A stretch of DNA of 64,000 nucleotides from JANYCO01 sp035535995 (lineage in GTDB: Bacteria; Bacteroidota; Bacteroidia; Cytophagales; Cytophagaceae): contig DATLOZ010000003.1 in the NCBI GenBank assembly GCA_035535995.1, positions 56,897 to 120,896 on the forward strand. The letters run 5' to 3'. A program made the position numbers and the translations under genes. This document shows positions 34,603 to 43,563 of this stretch, piece by piece. Under the pieces are notes generated by a model. It did no database searches, was not told where the DNA came from, and saw only the letters and a list, made by a program, of their open reading frames with translations. Numbering within the stretch: position 1 is the first letter of the stretch; every line of letters begins with the position of its first letter.

Positions 34603-35835
34603 ATGCTTTCGATAGATCTTTCTTCTATTTCCTATACATTTATCTGTCCGGATTGCGGATGCAAATTCGGCAAGGTTGAAAAGCTGATCTTCCAGGGTAC
34701 GCATGTGCTGGGCGATTGTCTCTGCGAATGTTGTGAGAATAGATATTACCACACGCTTCCCATCGGGCACGATAAGCTTTTCCCTATTTCCTTTTCACAG
34801 AAAACAACTAAAACAAGTTACGATGAAAAGCTGGCGGCCTGGCTGGCTGTACCACTGATCCGCTCGGTGCGTGAAAACCTTTCGGTTGAAAAAGCGATCA
34901 CTAAAAAGATATTCAAAGAAAGTAAAAATGTGATTGTCCTCAACTGTTTGGATAGTTGTTACGGCCATGTTTTTCTGAAATTATTAAACGCACAAAAATA
35001 CATTCGTCAATATCCTGACAAAGGCCTGATTGTGCTGGTCCCGACGAATTTTCTCTGGCTGATGCCGGAAGGCGTGGCAGAAGTTTGGCAAGTAGAAATA
35101 CGCTTACGCGAAATAGATTTAGGTATTGCGAACCTGGATGCTTTTATCAAAGAAGAATTTACACGTTTCGATTCCGTACTTCTCAGCGAAGTGCCGGTAC
35201 ATCCGGATCTCAGCCAATTTGATATGAAGGATTTTCTGAAAACAGAAAAGTTTGATCTGGACGAATTTGAAACGCAAACACCTCGCATCACATTTATCTT
35301 AAGAGAAGAACGTTTCTGGGTTAACAACAAGTTGGATGCCTTCCTTCTGAAACTCTCGGTCAGCAGAGGCTGGACAAAAAGTTGGAAACCTTATTTTGCC
35401 TGGAAACAAAATCGTTTGATTCGCAAACTGGTAAAAGAAATTCAAAAAAGATCTTCTAAGGAAATTCAATTTTTCGCAACAGGTATTGGTAAAACTTATA
35501 ATCTTATTCCCGAAATTCTCGACCATAGAAAAATAACGATGGATGATAAAGCAGAAAAGGAATGGTGTGATCTTTTTGCTTCTTCGCATTTGGTAATTGG
35601 CGTGCACGGTTCCAATATGCTCATCCCAACCGCACTGGCTGCGGGTTTTATAGAATTGCTGCCCAGGTATAAAATTTATAATTATACAGAAGACATCGCC
35701 ATGGATCACAAAGGGAGATACATGCAATTTTTAGGAAGGTATCTGGATGAGTTCTCTTCGCGCGCGCTCATCGCTCAGCATGCAGTGTCGATGTTGGAAT
35801 GGTTTCCGGTGGTGAGGAAGAATATGGAAAGCTAA
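34603..35835 (+). CDS. Zinc-ribbon plus GT61-like glycosyltransferase-fold protein
   Basis: A 410-residue protein of unknown function. The N-terminus holds two Cys clusters, CPDCGC (15-20) and CLCECC (39-44), probably a structural zinc ribbon. The C-terminal third contains SSHLVIGVHGSNMLIPTALA (about 335-354), which resembles the nucleotide-sugar-binding core of GT61/DUF563 glycosyltransferases (GxHGxxL). No transmembrane helix or signal peptide is seen. It may be cotranscribed with the queuosine-precursor transporter. Glycosyltransferase activity is inference. Confidence 0.6.
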   Translation: MLSIDLSSISYTFICPDCGCKFGKVEKLIFQGTHVLGDCLCECCENRYYHTLPIGHDKLFPISFSQKTTKTSYDEKLAAWLAVPLIRSVRENLSVEKAITKKIFKESKNVIVLNCLDSCYGHVFLKLLNAQKYIRQYPDKGLIVLVPTNFLWLMPEGVAEVWQVEIRLREIDLGIANLDAFIKEEFTRFDSVLLSEVPVHPDLSQFDMKDFLKTEKFDLDEFETQTPRITFILREERFWVNNKLDAFLLKLSVSRGWTKSWKPYFAWKQNRLIRKLVKEIQKRSSKEIQFFATGIGKTYNLIPEILDHRKITMDDKAEKEWCDLFASSHLVIGVHGSNMLIPTALAAGFIELLPRYKIYNYTEDIAMDHKGRYMQFLGRYLDEFSSRALIAQHAVSMLEWFPVVRKNMES

Positions 35836-35838
35836 TAT

Positions 35839-35891
35839 CAGCAAGAGTATTGAGTGAAAATCCTATATACTCTTGCTGTTGCTCTTGCTGA
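35839..35891. terminator. Hairpin of the AGCAAGAG/CTCTTGCT family between convergent genes
   Basis: CAGCAAGAGTAT (35839-35850) pairs with ATACTCTTGCTG (35867-35878), and a second CTCTTGCTG follows. Related hairpins are at 51261-51299 and 58826-58894. Its position suggests a two-way terminator. Confidence 0.6.
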
Positions 35892-35892
35892 C

Positions 35893-37290
35893 CTATTGTT
35901 CTAAATACCCAAGAATTTTAAGCATGCTCTCCTTCGTCTGCTCTTTCGCAAAAAGTCTTGTAGTGATCTTTCCGTTTTCGTCTTTATCGATCAAAACATG
36001 TTTAGGAGCAGGGATCAGGCAATGCTGAATCCCTCCGTAGCCGCCCAGTGATTCCTGGTAAGCGCCGGTATGGAAGAAACCAATGTACAGTTTTTCTTCC
36101 TTCGGTGGATCCGGAAGAAACACCATGTTGACGTGTGCTTCGGAGTTGTAGTAGTCTTGGCTGTCGCAGGTGATGCCGCCTACTTTTGCTTTTTGATAAG
36201 GCTTGTTCCACTGGTTTAGCGCCAGCAAAATATATTTCTGGTTCAGCCCCCACACGTCTGGTAAAGTAGTGATGAAAGAACTATCAATCATGAACCATTC
36301 TTCTTTATCGTTTTGCAATTTGGTACCCATCACAGAATAAAGTGAAGCGCCGCTTTCACCTACGGTGAAGCTTCCAAACTCAGAGAAAATATTTGGAGTA
36401 TCCACGTTCATTTCTTCACAGATCTTTTTAATAGTTTTTACGATCTGATCAGACATATAAGCATAGTCGTAATCGAAGTGCACAGAAGTTTTGATCGGCC
36501 ATCCGCCGCCAATATCGATGCTGTCGAGCGAAGGGCAGACTTTTTTCAGCTCACAATATTTGTAAACGAATCTTCTCAATTCACCCCAGTAATACGTAGT
36601 GTCTTTGATACCTGAGTTTACAAATACGTGAAGCATTTTAAGCTCAAACTTAGGATTGGATTCGATTTTAGTTTTATACAGATCCATCACATCGTTGTAA
36701 CGCACGCCCAGGCGGGAAGTATAAAATTCAAACTTGGGATCTTCGTCTGCTGCGATTCGAATTCCTACTTTACATTTTCCTTTTACATTCTTATTGTATT
36801 CATCGATCTCTTCCAGGTTGTCGAGGATCGGAATACAGTTTTCAAAACCGTCGTTGATGAGATCAGAAATATAGTCGGTGTACAGTTGTTTTTTATAACC
36901 GTTGCAGATCACATAGGTTTGTTTGCTAAGTTTACCTTTCTCGTGAAGTTTGCGCACGATCGGAATATCAAAGGCGGAAGAGGTTTCGATGTTGATGTTG
37001 TTCTTCATCGCTTCTTCAAGCACAAAGCTGAAGTGAGAAGATTTGGTACAATAGCAGTAAATGTAATGTCCCTGGTAATTATTTCTCTGAATCGCTTCGT
37101 TGAAAAGTTTTTTTGCTTTCTGGATCTGGGAACTGATCTTCGGAAGGTAAGTGATCTTCACCGGAGTGCCATATTCGCGCACAATGTCCATAGTTGGTAT
37201 TCCGTTGAAGTACAGTTCGTTATTTTCTACCTTAAATTCTTCTGTAGGAAAGAAAAAGGTCTGTTCGATCAGGTCTATGTATTTATCCAT
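35893..37290 (-). CDS. speA: Arginine decarboxylase, short PLP fold-type III form
   Basis: A 465-residue alanine-racemase-fold decarboxylase. The PLP-lysine region is HYIYCYCTKSSHFSFVLEEA (about 74-93), LDSIDIGGGWPIKT (about 255-268) is the PLP phosphate glycine loop, and IFSEFGSFTVGESGASLYSV (about 303-322) follows. Bacteroidota arginine decarboxylases have this compact form rather than the 630-residue E. coli form. It makes agmatine for polyamine synthesis. Divergent from argS, which also uses arginine. Confidence 0.85.
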   Translation of the reverse strand: MDKYIDLIEQTFFFPTEEFKVENNELYFNGIPTMDIVREYGTPVKITYLPKISSQIQKAKKLFNEAIQRNNYQGHYIYCYCTKSSHFSFVLEEAMKNNINIETSSAFDIPIVRKLHEKGKLSKQTYVICNGYKKQLYTDYISDLINDGFENCIPILDNLEEIDEYNKNVKGKCKVGIRIAADEDPKFEFYTSRLGVRYNDVMDLYKTKIESNPKFELKMLHVFVNSGIKDTTYYWGELRRFVYKYCELKKVCPSLDSIDIGGGWPIKTSVHFDYDYAYMSDQIVKTIKKICEEMNVDTPNIFSEFGSFTVGESGASLYSVMGTKLQNDKEEWFMIDSSFITTLPDVWGLNQKYILLALNQWNKPYQKAKVGGITCDSQDYYNSEAHVNMVFLPDPPKEEKLYIGFFHTGAYQESLGGYGGIQHCLIPAPKHVLIDKDENGKITTRLFAKEQTKESMLKILGYLEQ

Positions 37291-37482
37291 CTTAGTGTTA
37301 AATCAGTGTGCAATATTGCCATAAAATTACAATCTTTGCAACGCAAAAAAGAAAAGTTTAATATAATTTTATATTCGGTTCCGGCCTTGTAAAATTATGA
37401 TAGTCACGCGTATACAAATACCATCCCGGGAGGTTCGCTGCGTTTCTTTTTTGATTGTGCCTGAATTATAAAAAATACCAAC

Positions 37483-39435
37483 ATGAATATTGAATCTATA
37501 TTGAAAACCGGTTTGGCAGAAGGATTGAATTCGCTTTTCGGCGCTTCGGCAAAACCGGAAGATATTGTATTGCAATCAACCAAAAAAGAATTCGAAGGTA
37601 CTTACACCTTCACTACTTTTGCTTTTACCAAAATCACCAAAGTATCGCCAGAGGAAACAGGCAAGAAATTAGGGGAGTACTTACAAGCCAATTCAGGTGT
37701 AGTTTCCGGTTTCAACGTAGTAAAAGGTTTCCTCAACCTTGTGATCGCACAATCTGCCTGGGCAAAATTATTTGAGCTTACACTTTCCAAAGATACCTTC
37801 GGGAAATATCCTTCCAATGGTAAAAAAGTGATGGTAGAATATTCTTCTCCTAATACCAACAAGCCGCTTCACCTTGGTCACCTGCGGAATAATTTTCTCG
37901 GATATTCCATCGCTGAAATTTTGAAAGCACACGGCTACCAAGTAGTTAAAGCCAATCTTATCAACGACCGTGGGATCCATATTTGTAAATCAATGTTGGC
38001 CTACGAAAAATTCGGAAACGCTGAAACACCTGAATCATCCGGACTTAAAGGCGATCACCTGGTAGGAAAGTATTATGTGGAATTTGAGAAAAGATTAAAG
38101 GAAGATATTTCGGCTCAGCTTAATACATTCAAAGAATTTTTAGCAGAAGATCTTACCGAAGAAAATAAAGCTATCATCGTTTCTGCGATCTCTTCGGCTT
38201 CCCGTGGTGGAAAAGATCCATTTGAGAAGATCGAGAAAGATGCAAAGACATTTGTAAAGAAACCGCAGGACAAAGAACTCAAGCAATTTCTTGCGGAGCT
38301 TGCTAACAAGGTTACCGAAAGAACAATCCTATCCGAAGCCAAAGCCATGCTGCTTAAGTGGGAGCAAGGCGATCCACAAGTGGTGAACCTCTGGAAAAAA
38401 ATGAACGGTTGGGTATACGATGGATTCAACGAAACCTATAATTTGATTGGAGTAAATTTCGATAAATTTTATTACGAATCGGATACCTACCTGCTTGGTA
38501 AGGATATTGTAGACGAAGGGTTGCAGAAAGAAGTTTTCTTTAAAAAAGAAAACGGCGCTGTATGGGTAGACCTTACAGCGGATGGCTTGGATGAAAAGCT
38601 GCTGCTACGCGCTGACGGCACTTCGGTTTACATTACACAAGATATTGGAACTGCAGAATTAAAATATATTGAATTTCGTTGCGATAAATCTATTTATGTA
38701 GTGGGCAACGAACAGGATTACCATTTTAAAGTTTTAAAACTAGTCCTGAAAAAACTAGACAAGCCTTATGCAGACGGCTTGTATCATATGTCGTACGGCA
38801 TGGTGGACCTTCCTTCCGGGAAAATGAAATCACGCGAAGGTACGGTAGTAGATGCAGACGATCTTGTTCATTCGATGATTGAAGAAGCGAAAGCAGAAAC
38901 CATGTCGCATGGAAAGTCCGACGGATTCAATGAAGAGGAAGCTGCCAAACTGTTTCGTCAACTTGGCTTGGGCGCGCTGAAATATTATTTGCTGCGTGTA
39001 GATCCTGCCAAACGAATGTTGTTCAATCCCGAAGAATCGATCCAGCTCAACGGCGATACAGGTCCGTACATCCAATACATGTATGCCCGCAGTCGTTCGG
39101 TGATGCGTAAGATCAAAGAACTTGGTATTGATCATTCAGAAAAAGAATATCAAGCGTATACTGCGCTGCAACCAACGGAAGTAGACCTGATCATTGCGCT
39201 GAACCGCTATCCTGCGGTGATTAAGGAGGCAGCCGATCAATATTCTCCTGCAGTGATTGCGCAATATTGTATTGATCTGGCAAGAGAGTTCAACCGTTTC
39301 TACAACGAGGTGCCGATCATGAAAGAAGAAAACGCGGCCGCCAAGGCCTTCCGCATTGCACTGACAGAAACTTCAGGGAAGATCATACAAAAAGCAATGA
39401 GTTTGCTGGGTGTGGAAGTGCCTGAAAAAATGTAA
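37483..39435 (+). CDS. argS: Arginine-tRNA ligase
   Basis: A 650-residue class I synthetase. The N-terminal additional domain covers about 1-110. The HIGH motif appears as HLGHLRNN near residue 130, and the KMSKS counterpart as GKMKSREGTVVDADDLV near residue 446. The DALR anticodon-binding domain is in the last 120 residues, with the TGPYIQYMYARSRSV stretch before it. An insertion at about 200-300 (Lys/Glu-rich) is usual for Bacteroidota ArgRS. Confidence 0.95.
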   Translation: MNIESILKTGLAEGLNSLFGASAKPEDIVLQSTKKEFEGTYTFTTFAFTKITKVSPEETGKKLGEYLQANSGVVSGFNVVKGFLNLVIAQSAWAKLFELTLSKDTFGKYPSNGKKVMVEYSSPNTNKPLHLGHLRNNFLGYSIAEILKAHGYQVVKANLINDRGIHICKSMLAYEKFGNAETPESSGLKGDHLVGKYYVEFEKRLKEDISAQLNTFKEFLAEDLTEENKAIIVSAISSASRGGKDPFEKIEKDAKTFVKKPQDKELKQFLAELANKVTERTILSEAKAMLLKWEQGDPQVVNLWKKMNGWVYDGFNETYNLIGVNFDKFYYESDTYLLGKDIVDEGLQKEVFFKKENGAVWVDLTADGLDEKLLLRADGTSVYITQDIGTAELKYIEFRCDKSIYVVGNEQDYHFKVLKLVLKKLDKPYADGLYHMSYGMVDLPSGKMKSREGTVVDADDLVHSMIEEAKAETMSHGKSDGFNEEEAAKLFRQLGLGALKYYLLRVDPAKRMLFNPEESIQLNGDTGPYIQYMYARSRSVMRKIKELGIDHSEKEYQAYTALQPTEVDLIIALNRYPAVIKEAADQYSPAVIAQYCIDLAREFNRFYNEVPIMKEENAAAKAFRIALTETSGKIIQKAMSLLGVEVPEKM

Positions 39436-39508
39436 ATTGAAATTTATAAAAAATCAAATTATGAGTTATGAATTATCTATATTTACTTAAAGCATTTTTT
39501 AAATTACC

Positions 39509-40558
39509 ATGAAAAAATCATTAACTATTTTCTTGTTATCTATAGTTTCAATCTGTTTACTGTTTTATTGTACACAGCCCGTTAATAGAGAGGAGCAAAA
39601 GGATACTATTAAAAAGGATTTTTCTAAAGCTAAGGCTGATAGTACAGCAATAGCCGATTCATCGCCTATTTTACCTGAAGTTCTGCTAATAGATAAAAAT
39701 AAAAACATTGTTGATACACTTGATAAAATCAATCTGCACGATGTCGTTTCATTGCTTAATAAGCCGGCGACTTTTCCCGCAGGATTTGCCTCACTTCAAG
39801 GATTGGGAAGCGAAGGAATTGTTTATTGCTCTACTTATACTTTCAAGTTACCTGAATTAGCTTCTCCAAAACCATCTTTATTCCAGTCAGGTAATGTTAA
39901 AGGCATTTTTGTTTTTCTGACGCAGGTCGATTCTAATAAATTAGTCTGTTCTGATTATGATTATTCGCTGTTACGTTTTCTGCGATACAAGACCGTTTTA
40001 GAAGCATTACCATTTTCGGTAAAAGATGGGAAAGAAGAAAATGTAAATGTAGTGGACTATAGAAAAATTATCTGGGGAAAACCTTTAAATATAAAATTAT
40101 TTGATGAAACGGGTATTTTTAAATCCAGCTTTTCAGAATGGAAGGAGATATGGTCTTGTGCAGAAAAACATGATTATTCTATTCCATATCCTACTATCAA
40201 TCTTTTTTCTACTTCTTTAATAAAAACATTTCCTAAAAAATACAGCAATGATTGGGGATACAAATGGTATAACAATCCTTTATTTGTTTTTTCAGTCATC
40301 AAGCTACAGGACAATAAACCACACGTTATTGACACTATTAAAGAATGTTCTGTATACGATACTCTATTAGTGACTCCAAAAATCAAAGCTAAATGCATTG
40401 ATCTTAACAAAGACAAAATTCCAGATGCTATGTGGTATACTGATTATTATAATAATCGTAACTACTCCCTCACATATTTATATCTAAATATTGACGGCAG
40501 TTGGGAACTCATATGGTATAAACACTTTGACGTAAATAAATCTTATTTATATTATTAA
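39509..40558 (+). CDS. Hypothetical lipoprotein at the edge of the eCIS-like block
   Basis: A 349-residue protein with a lipoprotein signal (lipobox LLFYC, Cys near residue 20) and a charged linker. The rest is globular and I do not recognise it. Near the C-terminus DLNKDKIPDAMWY resembles a calcium-binding DxNxD loop. It is AT-rich like the genes to its right. Its stop overlaps the stop of the convergent CHAP-like gene by 4 bases. Placement suggests a possible immunity or adaptor lipoprotein for that gene, but orientation is opposite, so this is only inference. Confidence 0.6.
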   Translation: MKKSLTIFLLSIVSICLLFYCTQPVNREEQKDTIKKDFSKAKADSTAIADSSPILPEVLLIDKNKNIVDTLDKINLHDVVSLLNKPATFPAGFASLQGLGSEGIVYCSTYTFKLPELASPKPSLFQSGNVKGIFVFLTQVDSNKLVCSDYDYSLLRFLRYKTVLEALPFSVKDGKEENVNVVDYRKIIWGKPLNIKLFDETGIFKSSFSEWKEIWSCAEKHDYSIPYPTINLFSTSLIKTFPKKYSNDWGYKWYNNPLFVFSVIKLQDNKPHVIDTIKECSVYDTLLVTPKIKAKCIDLNKDKIPDAMWYTDYYNNRNYSLTYLYLNIDGSWELIWYKHFDVNKSYLYY

Positions 40559-42708
40559 TGGAAGGTTTGGTTGGTTTCTTCTTTATTGCCCAACCATTCA
40601 TAAGCAGACTTTGTAGGATCGTTGCTTTTTACCCAATCATTCTCAAAAGCTACATTCAGGAATCTTTCAACGATATTACTTAATGGCTGCACTAATGCAT
40701 TTTGTACCGGAGAGTGTTCTTCATCTGTTAAGATTTTTGAATTGGCATCGGAAGCTTTATAATTACCCATCCACTTAGCTCCAAGCCTTGCCATATTTCC
40801 GATTCCTTTTACAGTTTGAATATTTTTAAGATCAAGCTTTTCACCCTTCATCCTTTGACTTAAATTTCCTTCGATAGTGTAAATAATGTAATTTTTATCA
40901 TCAAATTTATCTACCATCGCCGCATGTTGAGGGCTTGTATTGTTAGTTGCAATTCTCAAAATAATATCGCCTGGCCTAGGACTAGGATAAGAGGTGAAGA
41001 ATTTTTTAATCTCATTTCTGACTAATTCCGGTTTTCCTTCTTTTTTTTCTTTCAACTTTTGCTCTGCATCTTTTAAGGTTTTTTCTCCTGTTGCTTTTAT
41101 TTTATTTAATTCCTCTTGAGCCTTTTTCTTTTCTCCTTCTGATTTCGCGGCTTTCAAAATTTTATCTACTTTTTCAAGATTGACTTTATTAGTTTCTTTT
41201 GTTTTAGCAATACCAGTAACAGCTTCTTTTACGTCTTTCTCAAATTTCGTATTTGTATCAGTAAGAGCTTTGGTGAGTTTAGCCCAATCCTTGTTTCCCA
41301 TGTATTCACCTCCGGAAGCCTTGTCTTTCACTCTTTCTCCAGATGGCACGACTTCCTTGCCGCTAATATTTTGCCCTTCGCCAGCCCACTTCTCAAATTT
41401 ATATGTAGACCAGAAAGCATCGAGTTGAGGAGTTTTTACAATCTTAGACGAAAGACCTATTTTCTTATACAAGTATCCTATAAAGATTAGGCACCAATAA
41501 TAACCATCTGTATTGGTTACTTCTTTTTGATAATGACTTGGGAACTTGCCTTTGTCTGCTCCCTGTTCTTCCCAAGTTTCTTCTCCATAATACATGGTCC
41601 CGAGCAATAATTCCATTTTGCCTAGCTGGTGAACCATCTTTTCTATTGTTTCAACCTTTTGTTTATCGGAAATATCGGTTCTTGCCAAGTACCCATCAAC
41701 CTTAGAGGTTACCAATAGAGCTGCAGTTTCTCTTGCGCGCTGCGAGAGCGCATCTGCTACCTTTTGTCTTTCTTTTTTAAATGTCGCTGCCTGAGTGTCT
41801 TTGTGTTTTTTCAAAAGACGATTATAGGAAGCCTCAACTAAAGTAATGATTTGCTTTTTATCCTTTGTTGTAGCCGTCTCATCTTTAAGTTCAACGAGTT
41901 TTCCTTCTTTGTCATTCCAGACAAAAAACTTCTTGTCATTCCCTTCTCCTTGTATAACAAATTTTTCTCTTAGCTCTTTTGCATGTTTGTCTTTAAGATC
42001 TTTAATATCTTCTACTTTCTTGAGGTATTTGTTAAGCACATATTCGGAAATATAATATTTTATATTATTGTCCTCTGTCTTATACTGTTTCTGGTATTCG
42101 ACTGTTTGTTCAAGAGTAAGTTTTTTAAATTCTGCATCTACAGCCTGTCTTCTTACCAGATCTGAAAAGTCCTCTGTGGTTAATTTTTTATCTTTAAAAT
42201 TTTTAGATGCTTCTTCCGCTTTCTTTTTGTCTTTTTCGTTGTTCTCCTTCTTCTTGATCGCTTCTGCTTTTCGCTTTTCTTCTTCGTCTTGTTGTTTTTT
42301 GTTTATATTTTCTTCTCTTTCCTTGAGCATATCACTGATATGCCCCTTTTCTTTTGGAGTAAACCCCGAGGCACTTATAAGATCACCAATCGTATTAATG
42401 CTTTCATCGCTCATATTGTTGATCTGTGCTTGCCCGATTTTTTTTAATATGATTGATGCTGTTTTCTTTTTTTCCTTTTCATTGAGAAGGTTTAATACAT
42501 TTATAACCAATGATGGATTTGTTTCTAGTGAAGTTAGTAGCTCCTCCGCGAGGGTTCTTTCGTTTACTCCAAATGCATTAGAATGTTTTTTTACAATCTG
42601 TACAGGATCGTTATCGTTATCAGTATTCTTTTTGCCGAATTTTTCGCTGCGCCAATTGGTCTCTTCTTTTTCTATTACTTCAGAGTTTTTTGTTTCGAAT
42701 AGTCCCAT
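40555..42708 (-). CDS. Large helical protein with CHAP-like amidase domain
   Basis: A 717-residue soluble protein without signal peptide. Residues about 45-115 are a helical module shared with the lysozyme-like protein encoded upstream. Residues 125-345 are highly charged, likely coiled coil. YYWCLIFIGYLY with C406 and SPRPGDIILR...SPQHAAMV with H595, then IEGN near 613, match the Cys-His amidase (CHAP/NlpC-like) pattern. A charged 140-residue helical insert separates C406 from H595, more than usual. It is the last gene of a four-gene operon. A cell-wall-cleaving effector is a fair guess. Confidence 0.6.
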   Translation of the reverse strand: MGLFETKNSEVIEKEETNWRSEKFGKKNTDNDNDPVQIVKKHSNAFGVNERTLAEELLTSLETNPSLVINVLNLLNEKEKKKTASIILKKIGQAQINNMSDESINTIGDLISASGFTPKEKGHISDMLKEREENINKKQQDEEEKRKAEAIKKKENNEKDKKKAEEASKNFKDKKLTTEDFSDLVRRQAVDAEFKKLTLEQTVEYQKQYKTEDNNIKYYISEYVLNKYLKKVEDIKDLKDKHAKELREKFVIQGEGNDKKFFVWNDKEGKLVELKDETATTKDKKQIITLVEASYNRLLKKHKDTQAATFKKERQKVADALSQRARETAALLVTSKVDGYLARTDISDKQKVETIEKMVHQLGKMELLLGTMYYGEETWEEQGADKGKFPSHYQKEVTNTDGYYWCLIFIGYLYKKIGLSSKIVKTPQLDAFWSTYKFEKWAGEGQNISGKEVVPSGERVKDKASGGEYMGNKDWAKLTKALTDTNTKFEKDVKEAVTGIAKTKETNKVNLEKVDKILKAAKSEGEKKKAQEELNKIKATGEKTLKDAEQKLKEKKEGKPELVRNEIKKFFTSYPSPRPGDIILRIATNNTSPQHAAMVDKFDDKNYIIYTIEGNLSQRMKGEKLDLKNIQTVKGIGNMARLGAKWMGNYKASDANSKILTDEEHSPVQNALVQPLSNIVERFLNVAFENDWVKSNDPTKSAYEWLGNKEETNQTFH

Positions 42709-42739
42709 AAGATCATTGCAAGAGTTAGCTGGTTATGAT

Positions 42740-43555
42740 TTATTTTTTTAAAGATAAAAAATAGGAAAGTGGTCCTTCTTGATTTAAACAACCTTTAATC
42801 TCCTCATATTGTATAGATACCTGTTCTCTTTCCATAAAACTGCCTTCTTTTTCCGGAAGATAAATCAAGAGGTTTGTTGCACTTATTCCAAAGCCTTCCA
42901 TATATAATTTTCTATCAGGGAAATTTATTTGGGAAGAATCCATGTCGAGTGCATTGTATTTATAGTACATTTTTTTTGCTACGATATAAAGACTATCCAA
43001 ACATTTTCCTTCCTTAATCAGATCATTCAATTTTATTTCTTTGGATCTTTTAAGATCATAATTGTAATAAGTATTAGTGAAAGAATAGTTTGACAGTCCT
43101 ATCGCCCTGGTCATATCGATATATACAAACGAGAGAAGATTTTTATTGATTAGATTCACTTCATAATAAAGGTGTCTTTCGCTGCAATCATTAAAATCGT
43201 TTTCACTTTCATAATCATCATTTTTTATCATTTCATATTCTTTTGCCACACTTCGCTTAATACTGGCAGATATAGAATCTGCTGTATGACTTTTAAGATT
43301 TTTAAACGAAGGTGATTCTGCCAAAAAGCAATATTTTTTTTGGGGGAAGGAATCTTTTATATTCTCGGTCTTTACATAAAGTTTCATTAAAGAATCACTA
43401 TTAAATACAGAGGAATCGATATAAATTATAGGATCCTGCGACATCGTTCTATTGACTACGGAAGAGTCGGATGTATTATTGGCTTGTTTGCTTTCCTTAC
43501 AACTAATAAAAGCTGACAAAAAAATAAATAAGAACATAAAATTAGTTTTTTTCAT
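42740..43555 (-). CDS. RsiV-like (DUF3298) lipoprotein, possible immunity protein
   Basis: A 271-residue protein with lipoprotein signal (lipobox AFISC, Cys at about 19). The mature part fits the DUF4163/DUF3298 pattern: YYEVNLINKNLLSFVYIDM near 148-166, YYNYDLKRSKEIKLNDLI near 179-196, and the closing FGISATNLLIYLPEKEG...VSIQYEEIKGCL. RsiV, the known example, binds lysozyme directly. Sitting between a lysozyme-like and a CHAP-like gene, it is an attractive candidate for a periplasmic immunity protein. This role is inference. It starts 8 bases past the upstream gene. Confidence 0.65.
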   Translation of the reverse strand: MKKTNFMFLFIFLSAFISCKESKQANNTSDSSVVNRTMSQDPIIYIDSSVFNSDSLMKLYVKTENIKDSFPQKKYCFLAESPSFKNLKSHTADSISASIKRSVAKEYEMIKNDDYESENDFNDCSERHLYYEVNLINKNLLSFVYIDMTRAIGLSNYSFTNTYYNYDLKRSKEIKLNDLIKEGKCLDSLYIVAKKMYYKYNALDMDSSQINFPDRKLYMEGFGISATNLLIYLPEKEGSFMEREQVSIQYEEIKGCLNQEGPLSYFLSLKK

Positions 43556-43563
43556 ATGTGTTG

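Noticed and set aside
36628..37392. 254-codon plus-strand ORF
   Set aside because: It lies entirely antisense to speA and its neighbour gap. The minus-strand frame is a clear arginine decarboxylase; the plus-strand product is a Phe/Val-rich shadow with no family pattern.
42068..42751. 227-codon plus-strand ORF opposite the CHAP-like gene
   Set aside because: The product is a run of Ser/Phe/Leu produced by reading the reverse of Lys/Glu-rich codons. The minus-strand gene has domain matches and operon spacing.
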